Below, piece after piece: positions 52,674 through 61,403 of a DNA stretch of 64,000 bases (positions are counted from its first letter, which is position 1; the number at the start of each line of letters is the position of its first letter). The notes below the pieces were generated by a model. The model had not been told where the DNA came from, searched no databases, and saw only the letters and a program-made list of their open reading frames with translations. The translations under genes were made by a program, and so were the position numbers. The DNA is taken from positions 3,410,001-3,474,000 of the forward strand of contig NZ_CP113097.1 of NCBI RefSeq assembly GCF_026625125.1. The letters run 5' to 3'. This stretch comes from Pseudomonas putida. Lineage in GTDB: Bacteria; Pseudomonadota; Gammaproteobacteria; Pseudomonadales; Pseudomonadaceae.

Positions 52674-53845
52674 AGTTTTTTTCCTTCGAATCGTTCAAGG
52701 GTGAAAGAGGAAAGATCAAGGTCGGTAGTGCCGCGTGTACACCACTGCGCGAAGGCCTCGCCCAGGGCCGCCGAGTGTTTGAAACCGTGGCCAGAGCAGG
52801 CGGACACCACCAGGGTGTGCTTGAGTGTGGGGTGCTGATCTATGATGAAATGTCGGTCCGGGGTAACGGTATAGGCGCAAACGGCCGATTTGAGGACCTT
52901 GTTTGTGACCCCGGCAATACGGCCCAGCACCTGCTGCTGGTACATCTCGAGTTCTTCCTCGGCAGAAACCGTGCGGTCCAGCAGGTCGGGCTGCGAGACC
53001 GTGTGGTACTGGGCCGTGGCGATCTTCAGGCTGCCCTCGCCGGGCTGCGCAGGGAAGCCGTAGTTGATTTTGTCGTCTCCCCGCCCATGGGTGAGGATGA
53101 ACGTGGGCGACGCGCCCTCTAGGCCCGAGCCGTCTTGAAGCTCAAACCAGAACAGCTTCTGCCGGTAGACACTCAGCAACCGGTCAAAAGGCTCACCCAG
53201 CAACCCACCGGCCCAGTTTCCGGCGCTGAACACCAGCTTGCGGGCCTTCACCGTGCGCAGGTCGGTCGTGACAGTCACGCCTTGTTCATCCGAGCTGATC
53301 TGGGTAACCGTTTCGCCTGTGTGCAAGGTCGCGCCGTGCTGCACCGCCAAACGCAACTGCACCTCAATGCAACGCTCTGGGCGCACGAAGCCACCTCCCG
53401 GCTCGAAGTAACCGATAGCGTCGTCGTGTACGTTCGCGAATTGCGGGAAGCGCTGTCGGATCTGTTCGGCGTCGAGCACTTCGTGATCGATCCCGTAGGT
53501 CTGGGCCAACCCTATGGTGCGCAAGGTGAAGTCGGTTTTATCCTCGGGATCGAAGTCGGGGCTGGAAGTCAGGGCAAGCAAGCCGGACTGTTCGAACAAA
53601 GACTCGCCAGACTGCGCTTCCAGATCTCGCCAGATCTGCTGAGCCCGCTTCACGATAGGCACGTACTGCGCACCCTCGCCCACGGAGAGTCGGGTAATTC
53701 GCGTATCACCGTGGCTTGAGCCAAAGGTATGCGGGGGATGGAAGCGGTCGATGCCCACCACATCGACACCCGCCTTGGCCAACTGAAACGTGGTGGCGGC
53801 GCCCATGGCGCCCAGACCGATGACAACTACTTCACAGTGTTCCAC
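52670..53845 (-). CDS. solA: SolA-like N-methyl amino-acid oxidase
   Basis: 391 residues of the monomeric sarcosine oxidase / N-methyltryptophan oxidase family. FAD-binding GLGAMG near residue 10, and C323 in AVCAYTVTPD corresponds to the covalent FAD cysteine. It demethylates an N-methylated amino acid with release of formaldehyde and peroxide. It is translated just before the MetQ-like gene (4-base overlap), suggesting uptake and oxidation of the same compound. The upstream 150 bases are AT-rich and must hold the promoter. The exact substrate is not certain. Confidence 0.85.
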   Translation of the reverse strand: MEHCEVVVIGLGAMGAATTFQLAKAGVDVVGIDRFHPPHTFGSSHGDTRITRLSVGEGAQYVPIVKRAQQIWRDLEAQSGESLFEQSGLLALTSSPDFDPEDKTDFTLRTIGLAQTYGIDHEVLDAEQIRQRFPQFANVHDDAIGYFEPGGGFVRPERCIEVQLRLAVQHGATLHTGETVTQISSDEQGVTVTTDLRTVKARKLVFSAGNWAGGLLGEPFDRLLSVYRQKLFWFELQDGSGLEGASPTFILTHGRGDDKINYGFPAQPGEGSLKIATAQYHTVSQPDLLDRTVSAEEELEMYQQQVLGRIAGVTNKVLKSAVCAYTVTPDRHFIIDQHPTLKHTLVVSACSGHGFKHSAALGEAFAQWCTRGTTDLDLSSFTLERFEGKKL

Positions 53846-54007
53846 GAACAGCGCTCGCTCAAAAAGGCGCTAGTTGAAAATATATGCTCTCATGTGACAA
53901 AGAATTTAAGGGTATATGGTTATTTCTTAATGCTTTGCTATTGCCTGGTAGCGCGTAATCAAACCAGGAACGGGGGCACGCTGCATAGGTTGCTCGACAT
54001 TTGAAGG

Positions 54008-54056
54008 TCGAGAAAGACCGCTACGGCTTGCACAATGGCAGCTATGGGTCGAATCA
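54008..54056. repeat. Dispersed repeat copy downstream of the broken recombinase
   Basis: GAAAGACCGCTACGGCTTGC and ATGGCAGCTATGGGTCGAAT, an imperfect copy of the repeat next to the recombinase hairpin. Confidence 0.7.
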
Positions 54057-54079
54057 CGACGGTCATTCCTCGACCGTCG
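54057..54079. terminator. Hairpin downstream of the broken recombinase
   Basis: CGACGGTC (54057-54064) pairs with GACCGTCG (54072-54079) around a 7-base loop; same stem sequence and loop length as the hairpin after the intact recombinase. Confidence 0.65.
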
Positions 54080-54089
54080 CTGGACGCTG

Positions 54090-54710
54090 TCAGACCTCCG
54101 TCTGCTCTGCCATCTCCAATGCGTCATCGACTTCAATGCCCAGGTATCGCACCGTGCTTTCAAGCTTTGTATGGCCGAGCAGGAGCTGAACTGCTCTCAG
54201 GTTCTTTGTCCTGCGATAGATCAGCGATGCCTTTGTACGTCTCATCGTGTGGGTGCCGTACATAGCAGGATCTAGCCCAATAGACTTTATCCACGCTTTG
54301 ACGATTCGGGCGTACTGCCGGGTGGAGAGATGCGCTGAGGCGTGTAGCCGGCTTGGAAAAAGACAATCCTCGCTGTGGAGTTGGGCTTGATGTATCCAGG
54401 CCTGTAGGGCCAGCCGCGTTTGCTCTGTAATTTCAAACTGTACGGGACGTTGGGTTCTCTGCTGCATCACTATCGCCCGCGATGACACGTGCTCCCCATG
54501 AGCAACGTCGCGTACGCGAAGCTTGGTCAGATCGCAGGCTCCAAGCTTGCTATCGATGGCCAGATCGAAAAGGGGTAAATCACGAGCTTCCTCCGCGATT
54601 TGGAGCCTTACCCGAATGGCTCAGATATCTTTCAGTCGGAGCGGAGCTTTCTGCCCGACCAATTTTCCTTTGTTCCAAGACTGATGGTTGCTGGTCGTAA
54701 TGGCGTTCAT
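54090..54710 (-). pseudogene. Short tyrosine recombinase, nonsense-interrupted copy
   Basis: Frame of 207 codons starting MNAITTSNHQSWNKGKLVGQ, closely similar to the recombinase at 41300-41920. Codon 30 is TGA (54621-54623) where the intact copy has TGG (Trp30). All downstream active-site residues remain (HTMRR, LLGH, VRYLGIE), and the frame is otherwise open. So it is inactivated by one point mutation, unless read through or restarted. Confidence 0.85.
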
Positions 54711-54755
54711 GGCTTGTTCTCCATGTGAGGTAGGACAAGGATGGTCAACCCAATC

Positions 54756-54815
54756 CAGAGGCGCTAACCGACCCAAAACTGCCGTTCGCGACAGGCAGCT
54801 AACGGCCAGAAGGAG
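54756..54815. repeat. Dispersed repeat copy upstream of the broken recombinase
   Basis: GGCGCTAACCGACCCAAAAC, TGCCGTTCGCGACAGGCAGC and TAACGGCC, an imperfect inverted pair. It lies between the broken recombinase and the GrpB gene. Confidence 0.7.
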
Positions 54816-54883
54816 GCGCTGGCAAGTGCACAAGTTTTGAGGGAACATTCGGATCATTGGGTACTAGCCACCAAGGAACGGAA

Positions 54884-55399
54884 ATGGCATTGACCAGCAA
54901 GATCACCCCCTACAACCCCACGTGGCCCGCCCGCTTTCTGGCAGACAAGCCACTCATCGCTTCGGCCTTTGGCGATGAACTGATTGCCATCCAACATGTT
55001 GGAAGTACCTCCGTTCCAGGACTCGCGGCGAAGCCCGAGATCGATGTACTCATCGAGGTTCACGATCATAGCAACGTCTCGGCGCGGGACGAGGTGTTGA
55101 TGGGTTTGGGGTATATACGAGGAAGTGATCTGTCGGAAGGGCATCATTTCTATCGGCGTAATGTGGATGGGATTCGCACGCACAAGCTCCACGCTTGTGT
55201 TCGTGGCCACATTGCGATCACCCAGATGCTGGGGTTCAGAGATTTGCTCAGATGCAATGCCTCAACGCGCCAGCAGTATGAAGCGTTGAAGCTCCAACTG
55301 GAGTCGAGCAATACGGGTGGAATGGCTGAGTATCTGGAGAAAAAGTCTCCGTTTATTATCGCGGCACTACTACATGCCGGTATTGCCGTTCCTGGATGA
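54884..55399 (+). CDS. GrpB-family protein (UPF0157)
   Basis: 171 residues with the family signature IQHVGSTSVPGLAAKPEIDVL, a nucleotidyltransferase-like fold (GSTS and paired acidic residues in EID). The ATG at 54884 follows AAGGAACGGA. The family's chemistry is not established. It is flanked by dispersed repeats on both sides, like other single genes of this region. Confidence 0.85.
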   Translation: MALTSKITPYNPTWPARFLADKPLIASAFGDELIAIQHVGSTSVPGLAAKPEIDVLIEVHDHSNVSARDEVLMGLGYIRGSDLSEGHHFYRRNVDGIRTHKLHACVRGHIAITQMLGFRDLLRCNASTRQQYEALKLQLESSNTGGMAEYLEKKSPFIIAALLHAGIAVPG

Positions 55400-55485
55400 C
55401 TGAAAGATCGCTAAGCGACCCAATATCAAGTGTCTGCATTGGGTGGAAAGCAACTCATCCCGACCGGCAGCTTTCAACCCGAAGC
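55397..55485. repeat. Dispersed repeat copy downstream of the GrpB gene
   Basis: GATCGCTAAGCGACCCAATA at the start and CCGACCGGCAGCTTTCAACC at the end, in inverted arrangement; a partial copy (GGCAGCTACCGACGCGTCG) follows at 55605. Confidence 0.7.
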
Positions 55486-55495
55486 AGGCATTGGT

Positions 55496-55543
55496 AACGG
55501 GGGCCGCTTTGCGGCCCATCGCCGGCAAGCGCGGCTCCCACAG
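55496..55543. repeat. REP element
   Basis: GGGCCGC-TTT-GCGGCCC (55501-55517), then GCCGGCAAGC and an end in CCCACAGG. Same type as at 33471 and 51553. Confidence 0.75.
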
Positions 55544-55640
55544 GGGGGGGCGCAGGCCCGGAGGCTGGTGACATACCTCTGGGCGACGTGTGCCGCCGGT
55601 GTAGGCAGCTACCGACGCGTCGCGCAAATGCCAAAATTGC

Positions 55641-56627
55641 TCAACTGCAGCTCGTGGAGTTCAGGTCGTTGATCACATCGTCGAACGCGCTACCGAAGAA
55701 CTTGGCATCATGTTCGATCGGGTTGTTGTGCTTCCATGCCATCTGGCGTTGCTCATTGTATTTGTAGCCACCGGATCTGGCGGTATCGATAGCTTCACGG
55801 CCCTTGCCGACAAACTGATTCAGGCGGCTGAGCATCACGCTGCAGCCTGGGCCGGTTGCCGTGTTCTGCTTGTGCCAGCCTTCAATCATCTGCGCGGTTT
55901 TACCCAGGCTTTCTTCAAACGGCTTGACCGACGCCTCGGCCCCGGCCGACTGGAAGAAGTCGGTGGACAAGCGCATCGATTGCTTGGCGTATAGCACGAT
56001 CCCGGCGCGGTAATACGCCAGCGAGTCCTTTTCGGCCTCGTCGAACGCCTGTCGGGTGTTGACTTCATCGCGCTTGGCCAGGCCGTCATAGAACTTGGCC
56101 TGCTCGATGGCAACGCCCTCGAGCGCTGCATCCAGGGCCGGCTCCATCGCCCTGGCCTTCTGGCCACCATCGCTCAGGTAGCCTTTGGAGGCGGCGTAGT
56201 TGGCGAGTTCGCTGTGGACGGGCTGGAGCTTGTCCAGCGCCACCAGCATCGCTTTTGCTGGCGCGTCCAGGTCCGGCATGGGTGACGGCAAGGCCAGGGC
56301 CTTGTTCAGGTTGTCGCGCAGGAGGCTGATGTCGTAGGCGTTGAACAGGTAGTACTCCGACAGCTTGTTCTTGGACTGCAGGTCCTTCGAATACTCTGTT
56401 CGGCGGTGATCCAGAATGGCCGCAAAATTGCCACCGCTGTTGGCGGCATCGACATAGGCGTTGTACTTCTCGATCTCGATTTGTTCGGCGCTGGGTTGTT
56501 CGGCCGCAACCTGGCCTTGAGGGGCCGTCGCACTGCGAGGTGCTTGCGCGTTGTCACAACCGGCCAGCAGAACCCCTGCGGCGATCAGCAGTCCTAGCCA
56601 TACCCTGCTTGCTTGCATCGTCTTCAT
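55641..56627 (-). CDS. YiiG-like DUF3829 lipoprotein
   Basis: 328 residues. Lipoprotein signal with lipobox LAGC (Cys24). The mature part is helical with the DUF3829 pattern (IEKYNAYVDAANSG ... YLSDGGQKAR ... FYDGLAKRDEVNTRQAFD). A periplasm-facing lipoprotein of unknown function. It diverges from hscC; 184 bases separate them. Confidence 0.82.
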   Translation of the reverse strand: MKTMQASRVWLGLLIAAGVLLAGCDNAQAPRSATAPQGQVAAEQPSAEQIEIEKYNAYVDAANSGGNFAAILDHRRTEYSKDLQSKNKLSEYYLFNAYDISLLRDNLNKALALPSPMPDLDAPAKAMLVALDKLQPVHSELANYAASKGYLSDGGQKARAMEPALDAALEGVAIEQAKFYDGLAKRDEVNTRQAFDEAEKDSLAYYRAGIVLYAKQSMRLSTDFFQSAGAEASVKPFEESLGKTAQMIEGWHKQNTATGPGCSVMLSRLNQFVGKGREAIDTARSGGYKYNEQRQMAWKHNNPIEHDAKFFGSAFDDVINDLNSTSCS

Positions 56628-56811
56628 CCTTGTCTTGTCCTGGGGCGACCAGCTGCTGACACATTGCCATCAGCCGGGCGCGGTATTCTAGAGGCTCAAT
56701 ACTCGATGAAGTTCAAGCAGGGCCTGCCTTTTTACATTTTTGTGGCCGGTCTCGCATTCTGCCTCGGTGACAGCACCGTAAACTTGCATTCGGAACGAAA
56801 AGGAATTCGCC

Positions 56812-58506
56812 ATGATTGTCGGGATTGACCTTGGTACGACCAACAGCCTGGTCGCGGTATGGAACGAAAACACCAGTGAGCTGGTGCCCAATGCCCTGGG
56901 GCAATTGCTGACGCCCTCTGTGGTCGGGCTCGACGACGAAGGCCGGATACTGGTCGGGCAGGCTGCCCGCGAACGCTTGTGCACGCACCCGTCACTGACC
57001 GCAGCGCTATTCAAACGGCATATGGGCAGTGCCCGCACGCTGCAGCTGGGCGCGACGCCGTTTCGTGCCGAAGAGCTGTCGGCGATGCTGCTCAGAAGCC
57101 TCAAGGCAGATGTCGAGCGCGCCTATGGCGAGGTAGTCACCGAAGCGGTGATCAGCGTGCCGGCCTACTTCAACGATGCCCAGCGCAAGGCGACCCGCAT
57201 CGCCGGTGAGCTGGCCGGACTGAAAGTCGACAAGCTGATCAATGAGCCTACCGCCGCGGCGCTCGCCTACGGCCTGCCCCAGCACGGCAGTGAGTCGTCG
57301 TTTCTGGTGTTCGACCTGGGCGGTGGCACCTTCGACGTGTCGATCCTCGAGCTGTTCGACGGCGTGATGGAGGTACGTGCCAGCGCAGGCGACAACTACC
57401 TGGGTGGCGAGGACTTCGATCAATTGCTGGCCAGGCAGTTTATCCAGGCCCACGCTGAAGATCCGGACTTCCCGGATAGCGCGTCGATCAGCCCGCTACT
57501 GCGCCGCGAGGCCGAGCGGGTACGCATCGCACTGGGCCACTCCCCCACCAGCGAATTCGTGCTGCAGGTCGGTGCGCGACGCTGGCAGCACACCTTCACC
57601 CAGCAGGCCATGGCCACGCTGTTCGAGCCCTTGCTGGAGCGGCTGCGCAACCCTGTGGAACGCGCCCTGCGCGATGCCCGCATACGCAGCGACGAGCTGG
57701 ACCAGGTGCTGCTGGTGGGCGGCGCCACGCGCATGCCGCTGGTCCGCAAGCTGGCTGCCAGCCTGTTCGGCCGCTTCCCTTCGGTGCAGTTGAACCCGGA
57801 CGAAACCGTAGCGCTGGGCGCTGCGGTGCAGGCCGCCTTGAAGGCACGGCACGCGGCCCTGGAAGAAGTGGTGCTGACCGACGTCTGTCCCTATACCCTC
57901 GGCATCGCGACCCTGCGGCGGGTGGGCAACGAACATGAGAGTGGGCACTATCTGCCGATCATCGAGCGCAATTCCACCGTCCCCGTCAGCCGGGTGAAAA
58001 CCGTGTGCACGGTGCATGAGGCGCAAGAGCTCGTGCGGGTACAGATCTACCAGGGCGAGAGCCGCCTGGTGCGTGACAACATCGCCTTGGGCGAACTGGA
58101 AATCCCGGTGCCGCCGAACAAGGGCGTGGTTGAAATTGATGTGCGCTTCACCTACGACAGCAACGGCCTGCTCGAATGCCAGGTCAGCATCCCCGTCACA
58201 GGCGAGCAGTACGCGCTGGTCATCGAGAACAACCCCGGCGTGCTCAGCGCCGATGAAATTGCCGAACGCCTGCACAAGCTCGAAGCCCTGAAAGTGCACC
58301 CACGCGACCAGCAGGTCAACACCCTGCTGGTCGCCCGCCTGGAGCGCTTGTATGAAGAAAGCCTGGGCGAGCGTCGTGAGCTGGTAGACCACTGGGCCAC
58401 ACGGTTCCAAGAGGCGCTTGCCAGCCAGGATGAACGTGTCATCGGCCAGGCGCGCCACGAGCTGAACGCGCGCATGGCAGCATTCGAAAGCAGCGACGGG
58501 CGCTGA
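56812..58506 (+). CDS. hscC: Hsp70-family chaperone HscC
   Basis: 564 residues, shorter than DnaK (about 640) because the C-terminal lid is reduced, as is typical of HscC. ATPase landmarks: GIDLGTTNSLVAV, VISVPAYFNDAQR, INEPTAAALAYGL, FDLGGGTFDVSIL and GGATRMPLVR. The substrate-binding domain begins near residue 370. Cytoplasmic. AAGGAATTCGCC precedes the ATG. The J-like partner follows 3 bases later. Confidence 0.93.
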   Translation: MIVGIDLGTTNSLVAVWNENTSELVPNALGQLLTPSVVGLDDEGRILVGQAARERLCTHPSLTAALFKRHMGSARTLQLGATPFRAEELSAMLLRSLKADVERAYGEVVTEAVISVPAYFNDAQRKATRIAGELAGLKVDKLINEPTAAALAYGLPQHGSESSFLVFDLGGGTFDVSILELFDGVMEVRASAGDNYLGGEDFDQLLARQFIQAHAEDPDFPDSASISPLLRREAERVRIALGHSPTSEFVLQVGARRWQHTFTQQAMATLFEPLLERLRNPVERALRDARIRSDELDQVLLVGGATRMPLVRKLAASLFGRFPSVQLNPDETVALGAAVQAALKARHAALEEVVLTDVCPYTLGIATLRRVGNEHESGHYLPIIERNSTVPVSRVKTVCTVHEAQELVRVQIYQGESRLVRDNIALGELEIPVPPNKGVVEIDVRFTYDSNGLLECQVSIPVTGEQYALVIENNPGVLSADEIAERLHKLEALKVHPRDQQVNTLLVARLERLYEESLGERRELVDHWATRFQEALASQDERVIGQARHELNARMAAFESSDGR

Positions 58507-58509
58507 CCG

Positions 58510-60057
58510 ATGAGCTCGGTTGCCGATTGCTGGCAGGTGCTGGAGCTTACATCCGCGTGCGACGCGCGAAGCCTCAAGCGTCAGTACGCCAAGCTGCTCA
58601 AGGTCACCCGACCGGACGAAGACCCGGCCGCGTTCCAGCAGCTGCGCGACGCCTATGAAGAGGCCCTGCAGGCTCTGCAGGGGGAACGCACGGATGCTCG
58701 AGTTACCGAACGCGCGCCAGCGCCCGACACACCACCTTCCAGCCGTACGCTCCACGCGGGTTCAGCCCATGAGCAAGCCGTTGCCTTGCTGGACGGGTTC
58801 GTCGACTCGGCCATCGAACAGGCCTGGGCCCAAGCGCAAGCAAAAGGCATCGAGGGCGTCTTCGAACGCCTCTTGTTCGAGCGTTGCCTGCGCGCCGCAT
58901 CAGCCCATTGCCATACCCTGCACTGGGGTATCGAACAGCGTCAGTGGCTTACCCCTTGGCAGCAGTTTCCCGCCTCGCACGCCGAACAGCAGCACCTGTC
59001 GCTCATACTCGCTGCCACCCTCTACAACGCGCTCGAACAATTATTGGCCGCAGGCGAGCATGAGCGCTTTAGCGGCATGCTCGAACGGGCCAGTCGCCAA
59101 GGCTGGCTAGCGGACCTGGAGCGTCGCCAAGCGCTTCAAGTGCACGTGCTGACCCTGTTGCTGAACGATGAAGGCTGGCCGCCCGAGCTGTTCGAGCACC
59201 TGTGCCAGACATTCGCCTGGAACGCATCAGGTGCCGAGCCGCCGATTGCAGGCGAGCACTGGCAAACCCTGCGCAGGCGTTACCAACAGCGAGCCTGGCT
59301 GAGCCACCTGCGCAGCCTGGCGGATCGCCGCGAGGCGCAGGCCAGCCCCGATGCCAACGCCGCCGCGCTGTTTCTGTCGGCGCCTCACCCTGAGCAGCAA
59401 AAGGCAATGGCCGCCGCCTTCGTCGAGGCCGACTGGCAAGCCTGCGAGCGCCTGTCAGAGGCGTTCGCAGCGCGCTACCCCGACCTGCTGGGGATGTTCC
59501 CCAACCATGACGCCTGGTTCTGGAAAGCGCTGGTCGAGCCCCGCGACCCGCCCCACGGCGTCAAACGCGCCGCCGCTGTGATCACACTGGCCCTGGCGCT
59601 TAAAAGCTTGCCCAATCTGGACCCTGTCACCACCTTGATCCTGCTCCCGCTTTACGCGATGGGCGGGCTGCTTGCAGCGAAGATGGGCCAGTGGCTGTTC
59701 GGCCACTGGGCGCAGATTGCAGCCAGCCTTGAGGACATCGATCAACGCCTCAGCGCCTGGTGCGTCAGCAAGCGCATCACCCGCGACCGCCGCTACCTGG
59801 TCATACGCAACGCAGGGCCGTTGCTTGGGCTGGCCGTGCTGTTATGGCACTGGCTGGGGCCGCTTGGCCTGGGCACCTACGTGCTCATTGGCACCATCGG
59901 CCTGCTTCAGCCCGCCGATTGGGGGCCGCAGGCCCGCGACTATCGCTGGCGCCGGCCGCTGCAAGCGGTCTATCGGATTGCCGGGCTCAGTGCCGTGCAG
60001 TGGCTGCTTTGTAGCGTGATGGTGGTGGTGATCGCTTGGATGCGGTGGGTAGCCTGA
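58510..60057 (+). CDS. J-domain-like co-chaperone of HscC (DjlB/DjlC type)
   Basis: 515 residues. An N-terminal J-like domain (about 5-60: LKRQYAKLLKVTRPDEDPAA) in which the HPD motif is RPD, as is usual in the HscC partner family. A helical middle part follows, and the C-terminus has about four membrane helices (LILLPLYAMGGLLAAKMG, LLGLAVLLWHWLGPLGLG, AVQWLLCSVMVVVIAWM). So it anchors HscC to the membrane. Co-transcribed with hscC. Confidence 0.85.
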   Translation: MSSVADCWQVLELTSACDARSLKRQYAKLLKVTRPDEDPAAFQQLRDAYEEALQALQGERTDARVTERAPAPDTPPSSRTLHAGSAHEQAVALLDGFVDSAIEQAWAQAQAKGIEGVFERLLFERCLRAASAHCHTLHWGIEQRQWLTPWQQFPASHAEQQHLSLILAATLYNALEQLLAAGEHERFSGMLERASRQGWLADLERRQALQVHVLTLLLNDEGWPPELFEHLCQTFAWNASGAEPPIAGEHWQTLRRRYQQRAWLSHLRSLADRREAQASPDANAAALFLSAPHPEQQKAMAAAFVEADWQACERLSEAFAARYPDLLGMFPNHDAWFWKALVEPRDPPHGVKRAAAVITLALALKSLPNLDPVTTLILLPLYAMGGLLAAKMGQWLFGHWAQIAASLEDIDQRLSAWCVSKRITRDRRYLVIRNAGPLLGLAVLLWHWLGPLGLGTYVLIGTIGLLQPADWGPQARDYRWRRPLQAVYRIAGLSAVQWLLCSVMVVVIAWMRWVA

Positions 60058-60178
60058 TCGCCTTTGACACCTGAGTGAGCCACGAGACATGACAATGGCA
60101 CGCGCATCCCAGTATCTCTCAGGCCCGTACCGCGTGGCGCTTAGGGTTAGCAAAGCCTGCCGTTCTCACACGGTGCAA

Positions 60179-60195
60179 TCGATAGTCACTATCGA
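60179..60195. promoter_or_regulatory. 17-base palindrome upstream of the small lipoprotein gene
   Basis: TCGATAGT-C-ACTATCGA, a perfect 8-base inverted repeat around one base. It looks like a small-regulator operator, about 90 bases before the start codon at 60286. The regulator is unknown. Confidence 0.5.
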
Positions 60196-60285
60196 GAATG
60201 GCAATTTCTAATGATCGCGGCCGCTCAATAACCTTGCTCCATCGATTCGTCATACACCCCCCCCCCCGAATCCTGGAGCTTCGCG

Positions 60286-60537
60286 ATGAACACCACGGCC
60301 CGCCTGCTGCTCGCCACCTTGTCCGCTACAGCCATTGCCGTGCTCAGCGGTTGCGCCAGCCACCCGGAATTGCGCCCTTACACCGCGGAAGAAACCCGCC
60401 AGCTGCAGCTCGAAGCCATCCAGCGCCAGGCACTGTCCCTGGATGAGTACGAACTGCGCAAGCGCGTGATCTTGCGCGCCGGCAGTGAGCAGGTGGTGAC
60501 CGAGGTGGCCGAAACGCCCGGGGCGATCGAAGGTTGA
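60286..60537 (+). CDS. Small lipoprotein
   Basis: 83 residues with a lipoprotein signal ending LSGC (Cys22). The mature part is a charged helix (YTAEETRQLQLEAIQRQALS). Not recognised further. GGAGC lies before the ATG, itself preceded by a run of C at 60257-60266. It stands alone. Confidence 0.7.
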   Translation: MNTTARLLLATLSATAIAVLSGCASHPELRPYTAEETRQLQLEAIQRQALSLDEYELRKRVILRAGSEQVVTEVAETPGAIEG

Positions 60538-60683
60538 ATTCAAAACCAGGCAGTACGTTCGCCACCTGGGCCAGAACCTGATCGAACCCGCCTGAATCCG
60601 CTGGAATACGCCGTATTGTTTTCCCCACCCGCCAACACAGGTATCCTGTGCCGCTCAAGCGCAAGCCTTCCAGGACGGTGACC

Positions 60684-61403
60684 ATGACCAGGCCCTTTCT
60701 GTTGCTCAGTGCGGCTCTGCTGTTCAGCACAGCGCTGCAGGCGCAGCAAATACAGCGCGAACTGGGCGATTTCGACTTCAAACTTGGCACCACGCCTTCA
60801 CGCAGCATGGCCCAGGGGCTGATTTCGCCCAGCGCCAGCGGCGCCTTTCACGGTGGCCTGGACCTCACCCACCCCAGCGGTTGGTACGTGGGCCAGTATG
60901 CGCCGAGCATGGGGGTAACGCCTGACTCGACACTGCGCCTCGACAGCTACCTGGGCTACAAGCACCACTTCGACAGCACACTGGGTTACGAGGTAGGCCT
61001 GATCCATTACAGCCAGCCGAACATCGCAGGGCCGGACAGCTATGCGTTGTATGGCGGCATTTCGGTCATGGGCAGCCGGATCGGCGGGGCCTGGCGTGAC
61101 AACCCGGACAATCGCACCGGTACGCTGTTCGCCGATTTCGGCCAATTGCCGTTGTTCGACATCGACCTCACGGTCAAACTCGCCCATCATCGCCTGGGCA
61201 CGCCCTTCACCATCGGCGACGGCAGCCAGGTCAATGCCTTCTCCGACTGGTCACTGGAGCTGTCGCGGCCCTGGCTGGGCATCGACCTGAACCTGATCTA
61301 CAGCAACTCCGACCTCAACGGCGGGGGCTGCGATGCCTATGCCGGGATCAACGCGTATTGCGAGAGCATGGTGACGTTCAAGGCTCAGCGTAGTTTCTTC
61401 TAG
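60684..61403 (+). CDS. TorF-family putative porin
   Basis: 239 residues. Signal peptide to about residue 20 (LLFSTALQAQ), then a beta-barrel-like pattern with Gly/Tyr-rich strands (GWYVGQYAPSMG, SYLGYKHHFDSTLGYEVG), ending in Phe. Matches the TorF/Gcw_chp family of putative outer-membrane proteins. The ATG at 60684 follows AGGACGG. Overlaps the convergent LysR gene by 4 bases. Confidence 0.82.
   Translation: MTRPFLLLSAALLFSTALQAQQIQRELGDFDFKLGTTPSRSMAQGLISPSASGAFHGGLDLTHPSGWYVGQYAPSMGVTPDSTLRLDSYLGYKHHFDSTLGYEVGLIHYSQPNIAGPDSYALYGGISVMGSRIGGAWRDNPDNRTGTLFADFGQLPLFDIDLTVKLAHHRLGTPFTIGDGSQVNAFSDWSLELSRPWLGIDLNLIYSNSDLNGGGCDAYAGINAYCESMVTFKAQRSFF

Noticed and set aside
35936..55625. Integron attC sites or a CRISPR array
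   Set aside because: The repeats are irregularly spaced by whole genes, lack attC core sites and there is no integron integrase or cas gene.
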